Of a stretch of 64,000 nt of DNA, positions 9,224-19,402 are shown piece by piece. The DNA comes from Thermodesulfobacteriota bacterium. GTDB taxonomy: Bacteria; Desulfobacterota_D; UBA1144. Each line of letters starts with the position of its first letter. Positions within the stretch are counted from its first letter, which is position 1. Where the stretch lies: NCBI GenBank assembly GCA_030835345.1, contig JAURPH010000003.1:98124-162123 (forward strand), given 5' to 3'. A model generated the notes under the pieces. The model had not been told where the DNA came from. It made no database searches and saw nothing but the letters and a program-made list of their open reading frames with translations. Both the position numbers and the translations under genes were made by a program.

Positions 9224-12010
9224 ATGCTTTTTAAAAATATATTGCATTTTTCCCTTTTGCTTTTCATTCCTTACTTTTTTAGTCTTGTAAGCTTAGCTGA
9301 TTCAAAAAATCAAATCATATCAAATTCGACCTCATATATATTGAAAAATAGTTACTTTTTTGAAAAAGATAATCATTTTGAAATTTTTAAAGCTGGAATT
9401 GATTCTATTAATAACTTTTCTGAAGAGATTCTCATAAAATGCAAAAAAAATAATATTGGAGGATCATTTAAGGCAACAATATATTCGAGTGGTAAGGAGT
9501 TAGAGCTAAGACTTAAAAATCCACGTAACCTAAGATATGCAGCAATAAATCTTAACAAAATAGTATCGGTTGTTGAATCTGAACTAAAATCAAAAGAGGA
9601 TATTTCGCTTTTACGATATATTGTCGCAAATTCAATGCTACAAGCAGTTGATGAATATTCCGGGGTCATAGAACCCGAAGAAATGGATCAATTTATGGTT
9701 GAAACAAAAGGTAGTTTTGGAGGCCTAGGCATAGTTATTGGCATAAAAAACAATCAACTTACTGTGATCTCTCCGATTGATAATACTCCTGCATATTCAG
9801 CAGGAGTTAAAGCAAATGATATTATAAAAAGAATAGACTCTTTAGATGCCGAGGGACTTTCATTGCACCAAGCTATAAAACTTTTGCGCGGTGAAAAGGG
9901 GACACCCATATCAATCTCTATACAAAGGGGAAACGAAGAAAAATTAAGAAAGTTTGAAATCATCAGAGATATAATAAAAATTGAAAGTATTGAATCAAAA
10001 GAATTAAGTACTAAAACTGGATATATAAAAATCAATTCTTTTCAACTTAATAGTCATACAGAGTTTGTTGAGCATTTAAATAAATTACGTGAAAATGGTA
10101 TCCAAGGACTTATATTAGATTTAAGAGGAAACCCAGGTGGATTACTCGATCAATCAATAAAAATATCAAACATATTTCTTGATAATAAATTAATCGTATC
10201 AACGAGGGGCAAAGATACTAGAATGGATATAGATTTTTTTAGCGAGGATAATTATGGAACCAAATACAAGGGTCCACTGATAGTACTAATAGATAGCGGT
10301 AGTGCTAGTGCTTCTGAAATAGTTGCTGGTGCATTAAAAAACAATAACAGAGCAATTCTAATTGGTGAGAATAGTTTTGGTAAGGGAACTGTTCAAGAAG
10401 TATATGAGCAGGCTGATGGTGCAGCAATAAAGCTAACCATTGCGGAATATTTAAATCCCAAAAATTATAAAGTACATGAGAATGGAGTTAGGCCACATAT
10501 TCAATTCATCAAAGGAAAAGTCAGTAACAAGAAATTAGTGTTCACAAAAAGTCTCAATGATGAACTAATATTAAAGAATAAAAGGGATTTTAACATTTTA
10601 ATATTAGATCAGGAATTAAGTGAAGAAGATGAGGACAAAGCAATTAGGCTGAGCAAAAAAATTTTGGAATCCCCTTTTATAGAAAAAATTAGCTTTACAG
10701 ATAATGTTGATAATTATCTAATGCTTGTTGAGAATCAAATTAACAATGAAGCATTAGAATATACCAATGAGCTTTTTGAGAAATTAAACAATTATCAAGC
10801 TAGCGAAGAAAAAATTGAACCAGAAATTAACTCAGTAAGTCTCAAATCTAATAATCAGATTGATATAAAATCGGGTTCAAATGAAGATATAAAAATAACA
10901 ATTAACAATAATTCAGAAAATGATATTAGAAATGTATTTGTTCAAACAAAATCTGAAAACAAAGCATTAGATAATAGATTTGTCTATATTGGTGACATAA
11001 AAAAATTGTCGGAAAAAGAAGTTTCACTGCCTATTAAAATTCCTAGATGGTCAGAAACAGGTAAAGAATATTTAGAATTAAAGCTTGTAAAATTTAATCT
11101 GAAGAATAGATTGAATCCCAAACTAGTTGAATTTGGAGAATCTAAAGTATTGGTTAATGTTAAGAAAGCAGAATATGACTTTCCCAAATTATTTTATTAT
11201 GTGGACCTCAACAATATAGAAAGAACCATTGAAGTAAATTTCAAACTGGAAAAAACAAAAGAAAAATGCGAAAAGTGTTATTTAAAAGTCTACTCTAAGA
11301 ATAAAGCATTAATTATAAAAAAGAGGACTTTCGAATTATTAAAGATAAATAATGAAAATTGGAGTGGTAAAACACTGATTAAAATCCCTCCCGAGGAAGA
11401 ATTAAAAACCATTGATTTCATCGTGAGATATCATGATGAAAATACTAATGATTTTTTTGACAAGAAAGTAACTATTAATTTTGAGGAAATTAACTCTTTT
11501 AAAATACATGAACAACAAAATGCTTATATTATCAAAGATAATCAAAAAATCTTTGCTGAACCAAGCTTTGCTCAAACAATTCTAAGTCAAACAAAGAACG
11601 GAAACCTAGTTTTTTCTTCGGGTGAAACCAATAACTTTATTCTTATTAAAGAAGAGGGATCAAATTATTGGCTGCCAAAGAGTTCAGTTGAGAAAATTTT
11701 CGAAGAAGAAATTCCTAAATTCATTAAAGCAAAAATTGTTCAGGGAAGTGACACTCCTCCAAAAATTTCATTATTAAAATCTAATGAGGAAAATTTTTCA
11801 ATATTAGTTGAAGATAAGAGCCGACTAAAAATTATTAACTATTTTATTAATGATAAGAAAGTCAACATAAAGCAGACAAATCTAATATCAGATGAGAGCA
11901 CGTTTAAATTTGATTTAGATAATGGAAGAAATAAAATATCAATACTAGCAATCGATAGCAATGAATTCAAAACTTATAAAAATTTTTATATAACAAAAGA
12001 TGAAAGCTAA
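9224..12010 (+). CDS. Large S41 family (CtpA-like) PDZ serine protease with long C-terminal extension
   Basis: PDZ GGLGIVIGIKNNQLTV...; S41 Ser/Lys motifs DSGSASASEIVAGAL and GENSFGKGTVQ; about 450-aa C-terminal region. Confidence 0.9.
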   Translation: MLFKNILHFSLLLFIPYFFSLVSLADSKNQIISNSTSYILKNSYFFEKDNHFEIFKAGIDSINNFSEEILIKCKKNNIGGSFKATIYSSGKELELRLKNPRNLRYAAINLNKIVSVVESELKSKEDISLLRYIVANSMLQAVDEYSGVIEPEEMDQFMVETKGSFGGLGIVIGIKNNQLTVISPIDNTPAYSAGVKANDIIKRIDSLDAEGLSLHQAIKLLRGEKGTPISISIQRGNEEKLRKFEIIRDIIKIESIESKELSTKTGYIKINSFQLNSHTEFVEHLNKLRENGIQGLILDLRGNPGGLLDQSIKISNIFLDNKLIVSTRGKDTRMDIDFFSEDNYGTKYKGPLIVLIDSGSASASEIVAGALKNNNRAILIGENSFGKGTVQEVYEQADGAAIKLTIAEYLNPKNYKVHENGVRPHIQFIKGKVSNKKLVFTKSLNDELILKNKRDFNILILDQELSEEDEDKAIRLSKKILESPFIEKISFTDNVDNYLMLVENQINNEALEYTNELFEKLNNYQASEEKIEPEINSVSLKSNNQIDIKSGSNEDIKITINNNSENDIRNVFVQTKSENKALDNRFVYIGDIKKLSEKEVSLPIKIPRWSETGKEYLELKLVKFNLKNRLNPKLVEFGESKVLVNVKKAEYDFPKLFYYVDLNNIERTIEVNFKLEKTKEKCEKCYLKVYSKNKALIIKKRTFELLKINNENWSGKTLIKIPPEEELKTIDFIVRYHDENTNDFFDKKVTINFEEINSFKIHEQQNAYIIKDNQKIFAEPSFAQTILSQTKNGNLVFSSGETNNFILIKEEGSNYWLPKSSVEKIFEEEIPKFIKAKIVQGSDTPPKISLLKSNEENFSILVEDKSRLKIINYFINDKKVNIKQTNLISDESTFKFDLDNGRNKISILAIDSNEFKTYKNFYITKDES

Positions 12011-12926
12011 TATATATATTTCTAAAATTTTAAGCTTAATAGTTGTCTTGTTTATCATTATTTCACTGACCTTTTTTTTATTAAGACTTTTACCTGGTGG
12101 CCCATTTGATTCTGAAAAAAGGCTTCCTCCGCAAATTAAAGAAAATATTGAGAAAAAATACAAGCTTGATCAACCACTATTCAAACAATATTTATTTTAT
12201 GTTAAAGATACGCTTTCCGGCAACTTTGGCATGTCATATTCATACCCCGATAAAAGTGTAAAGGAAATAATTTCTGATTCTTACTTAATATCAATAAAAA
12301 TTGGCTTAATTGCAATTACTTTTACACTAGCAATAACCGTCTTACTATCATGCTATATGTTTAACAATAATAGCAAGCTAAGCAAATTAGTAAAAAATAT
12401 TTTATATATATTTGTAGGAGTGCCAACCTTTTTAATTGGTGCAATTTTAATTATTTTATTTTCTATAAAATTAGACTTAATAAATTTTGGCATTTTAAAC
12501 GAACCATCCGATTATTTGTTGCCAATTTTAACTTTATCCTTGCCCTCGATTTCCTATCTCTCTAATTTATTGACTGATTCCATGGAAGAAACAAAGACGA
12601 CTATGTTTGCAAGGGTAGCTAGAATAAATAAAATCGGTAAAAGAGAGTATTTATATAAATACATCCTGCTTAATTCTATTGTTCCGTTAGTTACAGCTAT
12701 AGGTCCAATATCAGCATTTATGATAACAGGCTCATTTGTTGTTGAAAGCATTTTTGCAATCCCAGGAACTGGTAAATTATTTGTTTTTTCAATTATCAAC
12801 AGAGATTATACTTTAATATGTGGACTAACAATCTTTTACAGTATTGTATTACTGCTTATTAACACTGCTATCGACTTATGTTACCCATTGATCGATAAAA
12901 GGATAAAAAATGAAAATAAAAATTAA
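12000..12926 (+). CDS. DppB/OppB-type ABC transporter permease (no partner subunits in the window)
   Basis: LLPGGPFD, FARVARINKIGKREYLYKYILLNSIVPLVT EAA-like loop, SFVVESIFAIPGTGKL, INRDYTLICG. Confidence 0.9.
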   Translation: MKANIYISKILSLIVVLFIIISLTFFLLRLLPGGPFDSEKRLPPQIKENIEKKYKLDQPLFKQYLFYVKDTLSGNFGMSYSYPDKSVKEIISDSYLISIKIGLIAITFTLAITVLLSCYMFNNNSKLSKLVKNILYIFVGVPTFLIGAILIILFSIKLDLINFGILNEPSDYLLPILTLSLPSISYLSNLLTDSMEETKTTMFARVARINKIGKREYLYKYILLNSIVPLVTAIGPISAFMITGSFVVESIFAIPGTGKLFVFSIINRDYTLICGLTIFYSIVLLLINTAIDLCYPLIDKRIKNENKN

Positions 12927-13644
12927 TATTGAATATAACGGTTCAAAATATTATGGATGGCAAAAACAAAGTTCTGGAACAACCATACAAAATGAAATAG
13001 AAATGGCATTAAAGAAAATTACATCAGAAAAAATTAATGTAATCGGTTCAGGTAGAACAGATTCTGGTGTACATGCGACAAATCAAGTAGCAGCATTCAA
13101 TTTGAATAAAAAAATAAACTTGCAAGGGTTAATTGTTGAGTTAAATAAAGAGTTGCCATCTGATATAAGAATTAAAAGCTCTAAATTAGTCAGTAATGAC
13201 TTCCATGCACAACATAGTGCAATTAATAAGACTTATATTTATAAAATTAAAAATAACAAAATTGAAAATGTTTTTGAAAAAGGACTTGTTTTTTATTATA
13301 AAAAACCTCTTAATTACAACAAACTGTTAAAGGTTAGCTCCTACTTTATAGGAGAAAAGGACTTCAGAAACTATTGCAAAGTTGGTTATTCAGGGGAATC
13401 TACTATTAGGTTTATACAAGATATTAAAATATCTAAAAAAGGGAACTATATTAATATTAAAGTAACAGGAAATGGTTTTTTAAGAGGAATGGTGCGATTA
13501 ATAGTTGGAGCTATGATAAACTATTCAAATGGGAAAATTACTTTAAAAGATATCAATGCTTCTTTAGGCTCTTCGCTAAAGAAACTGCCTATTAATTACT
13601 CTGTGCCAGCACATGGATTATTTTTATCTAAGGTAAAGTACTAA
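12910..13644 (+). CDS. truA: tRNA pseudouridine(38-40) synthase
   Basis: IEYNGSKYYGWQKQ, GSGRTDSGVHATNQVAAF, GNGFLRGMVRLIVGAM. Confidence 0.95.
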   Translation: MKIKINIEYNGSKYYGWQKQSSGTTIQNEIEMALKKITSEKINVIGSGRTDSGVHATNQVAAFNLNKKINLQGLIVELNKELPSDIRIKSSKLVSNDFHAQHSAINKTYIYKIKNNKIENVFEKGLVFYYKKPLNYNKLLKVSSYFIGEKDFRNYCKVGYSGESTIRFIQDIKISKKGNYINIKVTGNGFLRGMVRLIVGAMINYSNGKITLKDINASLGSSLKKLPINYSVPAHGLFLSKVKY

Positions 13645-13645
13645 A

Positions 13646-14308
13646 ATGAAAACTTTCACAGTTGATAGGGAAAATAAGTTTATAGATCAAGCAGTATGTC
13701 CTAGTAAAATTATTGCTGTAGGTTTAAATTATCATGACCATGCTGAGGAAATGAAAAAGAAGCCCCCACAAGAACCCATGATTTTTCTGAAATCTCCATC
13801 GTCTTTAGTTGGACCGTATAATCAGATTTTCTTACCAAACCATATGAGCTCTAAAGTTGATTATGAGGGTGAACTTGGAATTATTATTTCTAAAGAAGCT
13901 AAATGGGTTAGTATTGAAGAATCTCATAAATATATATTAGGTGGAATCTGCATAAATGATGTAACTGCTCGTGACCTTCAAGCAATTGATATTCAATTTG
14001 GTAGAGGTAAAAATTTTGATACTTTTTGTCCTGTAGGAACAACAATCTCGGATGAAATTGATTATCAAAATGTTAAAATTCAGACCTTCGTTAACGGAGA
14101 AATAAAGCAAGATTCAAACACAAGTTTAATGGTTCATAGAATTGATTTTTTAATTAGCTTTATAAGTAAAATTATGACCCTAAATAGAGGTGATATTATT
14201 TTAACTGGAACACCAGGAGGTGTTGGACAAATCCTGGAAAATGACTTAGTTAGTGTTAAGATTGAGGGGTTGGGTCAAACTAGTAATAAAGTTGTCAATT
14301 CATTTTAA
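13646..14308 (+). CDS. Fumarylacetoacetate hydrolase (FAH) family protein
   Basis: IIAVGLNYHDHAEEM, DYEGELGIII, GRGKNFDTFCPVGT, ILTGTPGGVG. Confidence 0.92.
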   Translation: MKTFTVDRENKFIDQAVCPSKIIAVGLNYHDHAEEMKKKPPQEPMIFLKSPSSLVGPYNQIFLPNHMSSKVDYEGELGIIISKEAKWVSIEESHKYILGGICINDVTARDLQAIDIQFGRGKNFDTFCPVGTTISDEIDYQNVKIQTFVNGEIKQDSNTSLMVHRIDFLISFISKIMTLNRGDIILTGTPGGVGQILENDLVSVKIEGLGQTSNKVVNSF

Positions 14309-14322
14309 AAAGGAGATTTGTT

Positions 14323-15417
14323 ATGAGTAAAATTCTTATATTGCCTGGTGATGGTATTGGTGAAGAGGTTACGAAGCAATGTTTAAAAATCTTGGATTAT
14401 CTAAACGCTGAAACTAATTATAATTTTGAATATAAAAAAGGATTATTTGGAGGAGCATCCATTGATGATTGTGGTAAGCCATTAAGTAATGAAGTATTGG
14501 ATTTGGCAATGGAATCTGATGCTGTTTTACTAGGGGCTGTTGGAGGTCCTAAATGGGAAGCACTTGATCATGATCTTAAGCCAGAAAAAGGGCTTTTAAC
14601 TTTAAGAAAAGAACTGGGGACATTTGCGAACTTAAGGCCAGGAAAGGTTTTTCCTGCATTATCCAATGCATCGTCTCTTAAAAGTGAAGTGCTTAAGGGT
14701 ACTGATATATTCGTTGTTAGAGAGCTAACTGGAGGGATTTATTTCGGTGAACCTAGGTATTCAAAAATTATTGATAAGAAACGTGTTGCATCAAATCCTC
14801 TAATATACAATGAAGACGAAATAGCTAGAGTAGCTCACGAAGCATTTAAAATCTCATTAAAAAGGAATAAAAAGGTTACCTCACTTGATAAAGCTAATGT
14901 ATTGGAAGTAATGCAACTTTGGAGAGATGTGGTAACTGAAGTCCATGAAAAATATTATAAAGATGAAGTTGAGCTTGAACATCTTTATATAGACAATGCA
15001 GCCATGCAGGTTATCAAAAGACCTTCTACTTTCGATGTCATCCTTGCAAGTAATTTGTTTGGTGACATAATCAGTGACGAAGTTGCAGAACTAACTGGCT
15101 CATTAGGCATGCTACCGTCAGCGTCTACGGGAAATAAAAAAGGCATTTATGAGCCTGTTCATGGGAGTGCTCCAGATATAGCTGGAAAAAACATAGCAAA
15201 TCCAATAGCAGCCATATTATCTCTTGGAATGATGTTCAAATATAGCTTTAATGAAGATAAAATTTCAGATTTAATTGATCATTCAATATCAGAAGTTCTT
15301 AATGCTGGCAATAGGACTCAAGATATTGCTAAGGAAAATGATGTTACATTGTCATGTGATGAAATGGGAGATGTAATCTTAGAGGAAATAAAAAAATCAG
15401 AATCTAATTTTATTTAA
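14323..15417 (+). CDS. leuB: 3-isopropylmalate dehydrogenase
   Basis: LPGDGIGEEV, LRKELGTFANLRP, LASNLFGDIISDE, YEPVHGSAPDIAGK; SD AAGGAG. Confidence 0.96.
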   Translation: MSKILILPGDGIGEEVTKQCLKILDYLNAETNYNFEYKKGLFGGASIDDCGKPLSNEVLDLAMESDAVLLGAVGGPKWEALDHDLKPEKGLLTLRKELGTFANLRPGKVFPALSNASSLKSEVLKGTDIFVVRELTGGIYFGEPRYSKIIDKKRVASNPLIYNEDEIARVAHEAFKISLKRNKKVTSLDKANVLEVMQLWRDVVTEVHEKYYKDEVELEHLYIDNAAMQVIKRPSTFDVILASNLFGDIISDEVAELTGSLGMLPSASTGNKKGIYEPVHGSAPDIAGKNIANPIAAILSLGMMFKYSFNEDKISDLIDHSISEVLNAGNRTQDIAKENDVTLSCDEMGDVILEEIKKSESNFI

Positions 15418-15443
15418 ATTAGTTAATTTCTTTATAGCTAAAG

Positions 15444-18400
15444 ATGATATTTAAATTACCAAAAGAAAATGGTGTGCATTACTTCTCGGGACTTAATCAA
15501 ATAACTGAGGGGCTATTATTTTTAGATATATTTAAAAAAAATAATAAAATTATTTATTTTACAAATGATGCAAAAAGCACAAAAAAAATCATAGACTTTG
15601 TCGACAAGAACCAAAAATTAGATGTTCATTATCTAGACGAAACAACATTAAACGATCCATTAGACTTTACTTCTCATAATATTCAATCAGAAAACTCAAC
15701 AAAATTTAAATCAATTATCATTATTGATGAAAAGAATTTTAATAAAGAAATGGATTTAAATTTAAATACTGAATCCTTAGAAATAAATCTAAAAAATAAA
15801 AATATTGATATTGATGAGTTAATAATAAAATTAGAAGAATTTGGATATAAGAAAAAGGAATTTGTAGAAAGTTCAGGTGAATTTTCTATAAGAGGATCTG
15901 TTGTTGATATTTACCTCAATGAAATTAAAAATCCTGTAAGAATCCAGTTTTTCAAAGAAAAAGTTAAATCTATCAATAGCTTTGACATATCAACAATGAA
16001 AAGCCTAGACAGAGGATATGAAAATATATTCCTTAAAAATATTAGAAAGAAAAATATAATAAGGAAAAAAATAAATGAACTAATACCAAATAATTCTCAT
16101 GTTTTTTTTAATTCTGATCTTAAGTGGAATGAAAATAATATTGAAATTCAAGAAGTATCCAAAAACTCACATATATATTTTTCTAATTCTATAATTAAAA
16201 AAGGTAGTAATCTAACTAATTGTAAAATTATATACCCAACCATTGACGAAACTCTTTCACCAATAAGGAAGGCTTTTTTGATACTTAAGAACCACGAGTT
16301 AATCAATAAAATTTGTTTTTTAGTAAACAAAAAAGAAGACATTGATGTGATTAAAAAAGAATATAAATTACCAATCACAAAAATAGGATTTTTCATATCC
16401 TCAAACACTAGGTCTTTTTTAATTGACAAGGAGAATATATTATTTATTTCTCACAACTCAACAAGCAAACAAACTAACGATAAATTTAAGGAGCTCAATA
16501 AATCAGTTTATAAGCTTAGAAACTTTTCTGACTTATCGATGAACGACTATATAGTCCATAAGACATTCGGTATTTGCCTTTATAAAGGTTTAATTGAAAA
16601 AAGTGTAGATGATACAACAATCGAATTTGTTAAATGTGAATTTAGCCAGAAAGACTTACTACTAATTCCAAGCTTTAAAATAGAATTGTTACAAAAATAT
16701 ATTGGATCAAGATCTGAAGTAGAGATTGATTGCTTAAGAAGTAAGACCTGGAGTACGAAAGTCAAAAAAGCAAAAAAGGTTGCTGAAAAGGTTGCTAAAG
16801 AGATTTTAAGCTTATATGCAAAAAGAAAAGTTGTGCGTGGATCTTCATTTGAATTTAATAATCATGAAATTGCACAGTTTGAATCCGGCTTTGAATTTGA
16901 AGAAACTGAAGATCAAATGAAGGCAATCAATGATGTGTATGCTGATATGGGAAAACCTAATCCTATGGATAGGCTTATTTGTGGGGATGTAGGTTTTGGA
17001 AAAACTGAGATTGCACTAAGAGCATCGTTCTTGGCTGCAATGAATGGAAAACAAGTAGTAATTATTGCTCCCACAACAATATTGGTAAATCAACACTTAT
17101 CAACATTCTTGGAGAGGTTTAAAAAATTTCCACTAAAGATAGAAAGCTTATCCAGAAATACTACTAAAAAAGAATTTGATCAAACAATTAAAGACTTGGC
17201 AGATTCAAAAATTGATATTTTAATTGGTACGCACAGAGCTTTAAATGAAAAAGTTATTTTTAAAAACCTAGGATTAATTATCGTTGATGAAGAACATAAA
17301 TTTGGTGTTAAACATAAAGAAAAAATAAAGCATATAAGAATGGGGGTAGATTATCTTGCACTATCAGCTACTCCGATCCCACGAACACTTCAGCTTTCTC
17401 TAAGTGGAATTAAGGATATCAGCACTATTAGTACTGCACCTGTTGATAGATTTTCAATTGAAACTATAATTTCCAAGTTTAATAAAAATATAATAAAAAA
17501 AGCTATTGATTTTGAATTAAAAAGGGATGGTAGAGTTTTTTTTATTCACAATGAAATAAAAACAATTAATAAAATGCATGAATTATTAATTGAAATTTTT
17601 CCTGATACTAAAATATCAGTAGTTCATGGACAAATGAAACCTGAAAAAATTGAAAAAAGTTTGTCAAATTTTATCAATGGTGAAATATCAATATTAATTA
17701 CTACAACAATAATAGAATCGGGAATTGATATAAAAGAAGCAAATACAATTATTATTAACAATGCAAATAAGTTTGGTCTATCAGATCTATATCAGATAAG
17801 AGGAAGAGTTGGAAGAGGAAATGTTAAAGGATATGCATACTTATTGATACCTGAAAACAAAGATATGACTGTTAATGCAGGTAAAAGATTAAGTGCAATT
17901 AAAAGGCTTTCAAAATTAGGAACTGGTTTTAATCTAGCACTTGAAGATTTAGAAATTCGAGGAGCAGGGAACTTGTTTGGTACTGAGCAATCAGGGAATG
18001 TTTATGAAGTTGGTATAGAATTCTATCTTCAACTACTGGAAAGTGAAATTAGAAAAATAAATAAGACTCTTCCTGATGAAATATTAAGTATCGAAATAAA
18101 CTCAAAAGATAAAATAAATATCCCAACTTCATACATAGCTTCAGCCGAAAAAAGGATGCATTACTATAAAAGACTGTCTGGGATTGAAACAAAAAAAGAA
18201 ATATTAGAATTAATAGAGGAGTTATTAGATTTATTTGGAAAAGTTCCAGAGGAAATTCTAACTTTAATCAAACTAGCAGAATTAAAGATAAAACTTAAGG
18301 AAATAAAACTTACAAATCTTACCATTAACAGAACAAATATGGTTTTTAAGCTTACAGAACTTAAAAATGTAGATGTATACATCAAAAATTTTAATGGAAA

Positions 18401-18515
18401 AATCAAAGATGCTAATACTTTTTTTAGTAAAATAACTAACTTAAATCTATTTTTAAAAAATAATGGGAATTTATCAAATAATAGGTTTATAATTGATTTT
18501 AACAAACACATATGA
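15444..18515 (+). CDS. mfd: Transcription-repair coupling factor
   Basis: DYIVHKTFGICLYKG, LICGDVGFGKTEIALRA, DEEHKFGVKHKEKIK, LSATPIPRTLQLSLSGIKD, QIRGRVGR. Confidence 0.96.
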   Translation: MIFKLPKENGVHYFSGLNQITEGLLFLDIFKKNNKIIYFTNDAKSTKKIIDFVDKNQKLDVHYLDETTLNDPLDFTSHNIQSENSTKFKSIIIIDEKNFNKEMDLNLNTESLEINLKNKNIDIDELIIKLEEFGYKKKEFVESSGEFSIRGSVVDIYLNEIKNPVRIQFFKEKVKSINSFDISTMKSLDRGYENIFLKNIRKKNIIRKKINELIPNNSHVFFNSDLKWNENNIEIQEVSKNSHIYFSNSIIKKGSNLTNCKIIYPTIDETLSPIRKAFLILKNHELINKICFLVNKKEDIDVIKKEYKLPITKIGFFISSNTRSFLIDKENILFISHNSTSKQTNDKFKELNKSVYKLRNFSDLSMNDYIVHKTFGICLYKGLIEKSVDDTTIEFVKCEFSQKDLLLIPSFKIELLQKYIGSRSEVEIDCLRSKTWSTKVKKAKKVAEKVAKEILSLYAKRKVVRGSSFEFNNHEIAQFESGFEFEETEDQMKAINDVYADMGKPNPMDRLICGDVGFGKTEIALRASFLAAMNGKQVVIIAPTTILVNQHLSTFLERFKKFPLKIESLSRNTTKKEFDQTIKDLADSKIDILIGTHRALNEKVIFKNLGLIIVDEEHKFGVKHKEKIKHIRMGVDYLALSATPIPRTLQLSLSGIKDISTISTAPVDRFSIETIISKFNKNIIKKAIDFELKRDGRVFFIHNEIKTINKMHELLIEIFPDTKISVVHGQMKPEKIEKSLSNFINGEISILITTTIIESGIDIKEANTIIINNANKFGLSDLYQIRGRVGRGNVKGYAYLLIPENKDMTVNAGKRLSAIKRLSKLGTGFNLALEDLEIRGAGNLFGTEQSGNVYEVGIEFYLQLLESEIRKINKTLPDEILSIEINSKDKINIPTSYIASAEKRMHYYKRLSGIETKKEILELIEELLDLFGKVPEEILTLIKLAELKIKLKEIKLTNLTINRTNMVFKLTELKNVDVYIKNFNGKIKDANTFFSKITNLNLFLKNNGNLSNNRFIIDFNKHI

Positions 18516-19402
18516 GAAATATATTAATAATAGTTATCATCCTTTTTTCGATCAATTTAGCTAATTCAAGATTGGCTGAAAGTATAGTAGCAGTAGTTAA
18601 TAATGAAATAATCCTTTTATCTGAACTTAATCAACACATAGAGAATAGTGCAAGCTTTGGAAGTTCAGAAATTGATAAGAAAGAGTATCTTACAGAGTTA
18701 ATCAATCTAAAAGTGCTTGAAATTCAAGCAAAGAAAATGGGAATTGAGGTTGAAGAAGAGCGAGTCGAATCAATTGTAAAAGAAATAATTAATAAAAATG
18801 GTATGGACAATTTCTTAAAAGAATTAGAAACCCAAAAAATTAATGAATATATATTTAAATACAGATTAAAAAGCCAAATTTTACAAGAAAACTTAGCTCA
18901 ACTTGTATTAAAGAATAAAATAGTAATAAGTGAAGATGAAATTGAGAAATACTATGAAAAAAATTTCGGAAAAATCAAAAAAGAAAATTTAATAAATTTA
19001 TATATTTTCGAACCAACTGATAAATCAACAATTAAAAAAAATATTCAAGTTTTTATTGATAATTCAAACGAACTTGTTTTACAAAATGAAATTAGACGGC
19101 TTGTAGATAATGGAACTTTGAATGAATCCTCAAAACACCTTGGCTTTATAAATCCCGATAAATTATCTATGGAAATCTCCACCAAATTAATTAATACAGA
19201 AATAGATAAGCTCATTGGTCCAATTGTCTATAATGGGAAAGAGCAGTTCTTTATCATAAAAGATATAATTATGGGTGATAGTGCTTTTTTAGATGCTCGT
19301 GATGAAATTGAAACTAGTTTATTTCAAGAAAAATCAATCAAACTCTTGGATGATTGGTTTCAAGAATTAAGAGATAATTCATATATCTCTATAAGATTAT
19401 GA
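18512..19402 (+). CDS. SurA-like periplasmic chaperone/peptidyl-prolyl isomerase
   Basis: Signal peptide; IVAVVNNEIILLSELNQ SurA N-terminal motif; divergent parvulin-like C-terminus; ATGA overlap with mfd. Confidence 0.75.
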   Translation: MRNILIIVIILFSINLANSRLAESIVAVVNNEIILLSELNQHIENSASFGSSEIDKKEYLTELINLKVLEIQAKKMGIEVEEERVESIVKEIINKNGMDNFLKELETQKINEYIFKYRLKSQILQENLAQLVLKNKIVISEDEIEKYYEKNFGKIKKENLINLYIFEPTDKSTIKKNIQVFIDNSNELVLQNEIRRLVDNGTLNESSKHLGFINPDKLSMEISTKLINTEIDKLIGPIVYNGKEQFFIIKDIIMGDSAFLDARDEIETSLFQEKSIKLLDDWFQELRDNSYISIRL

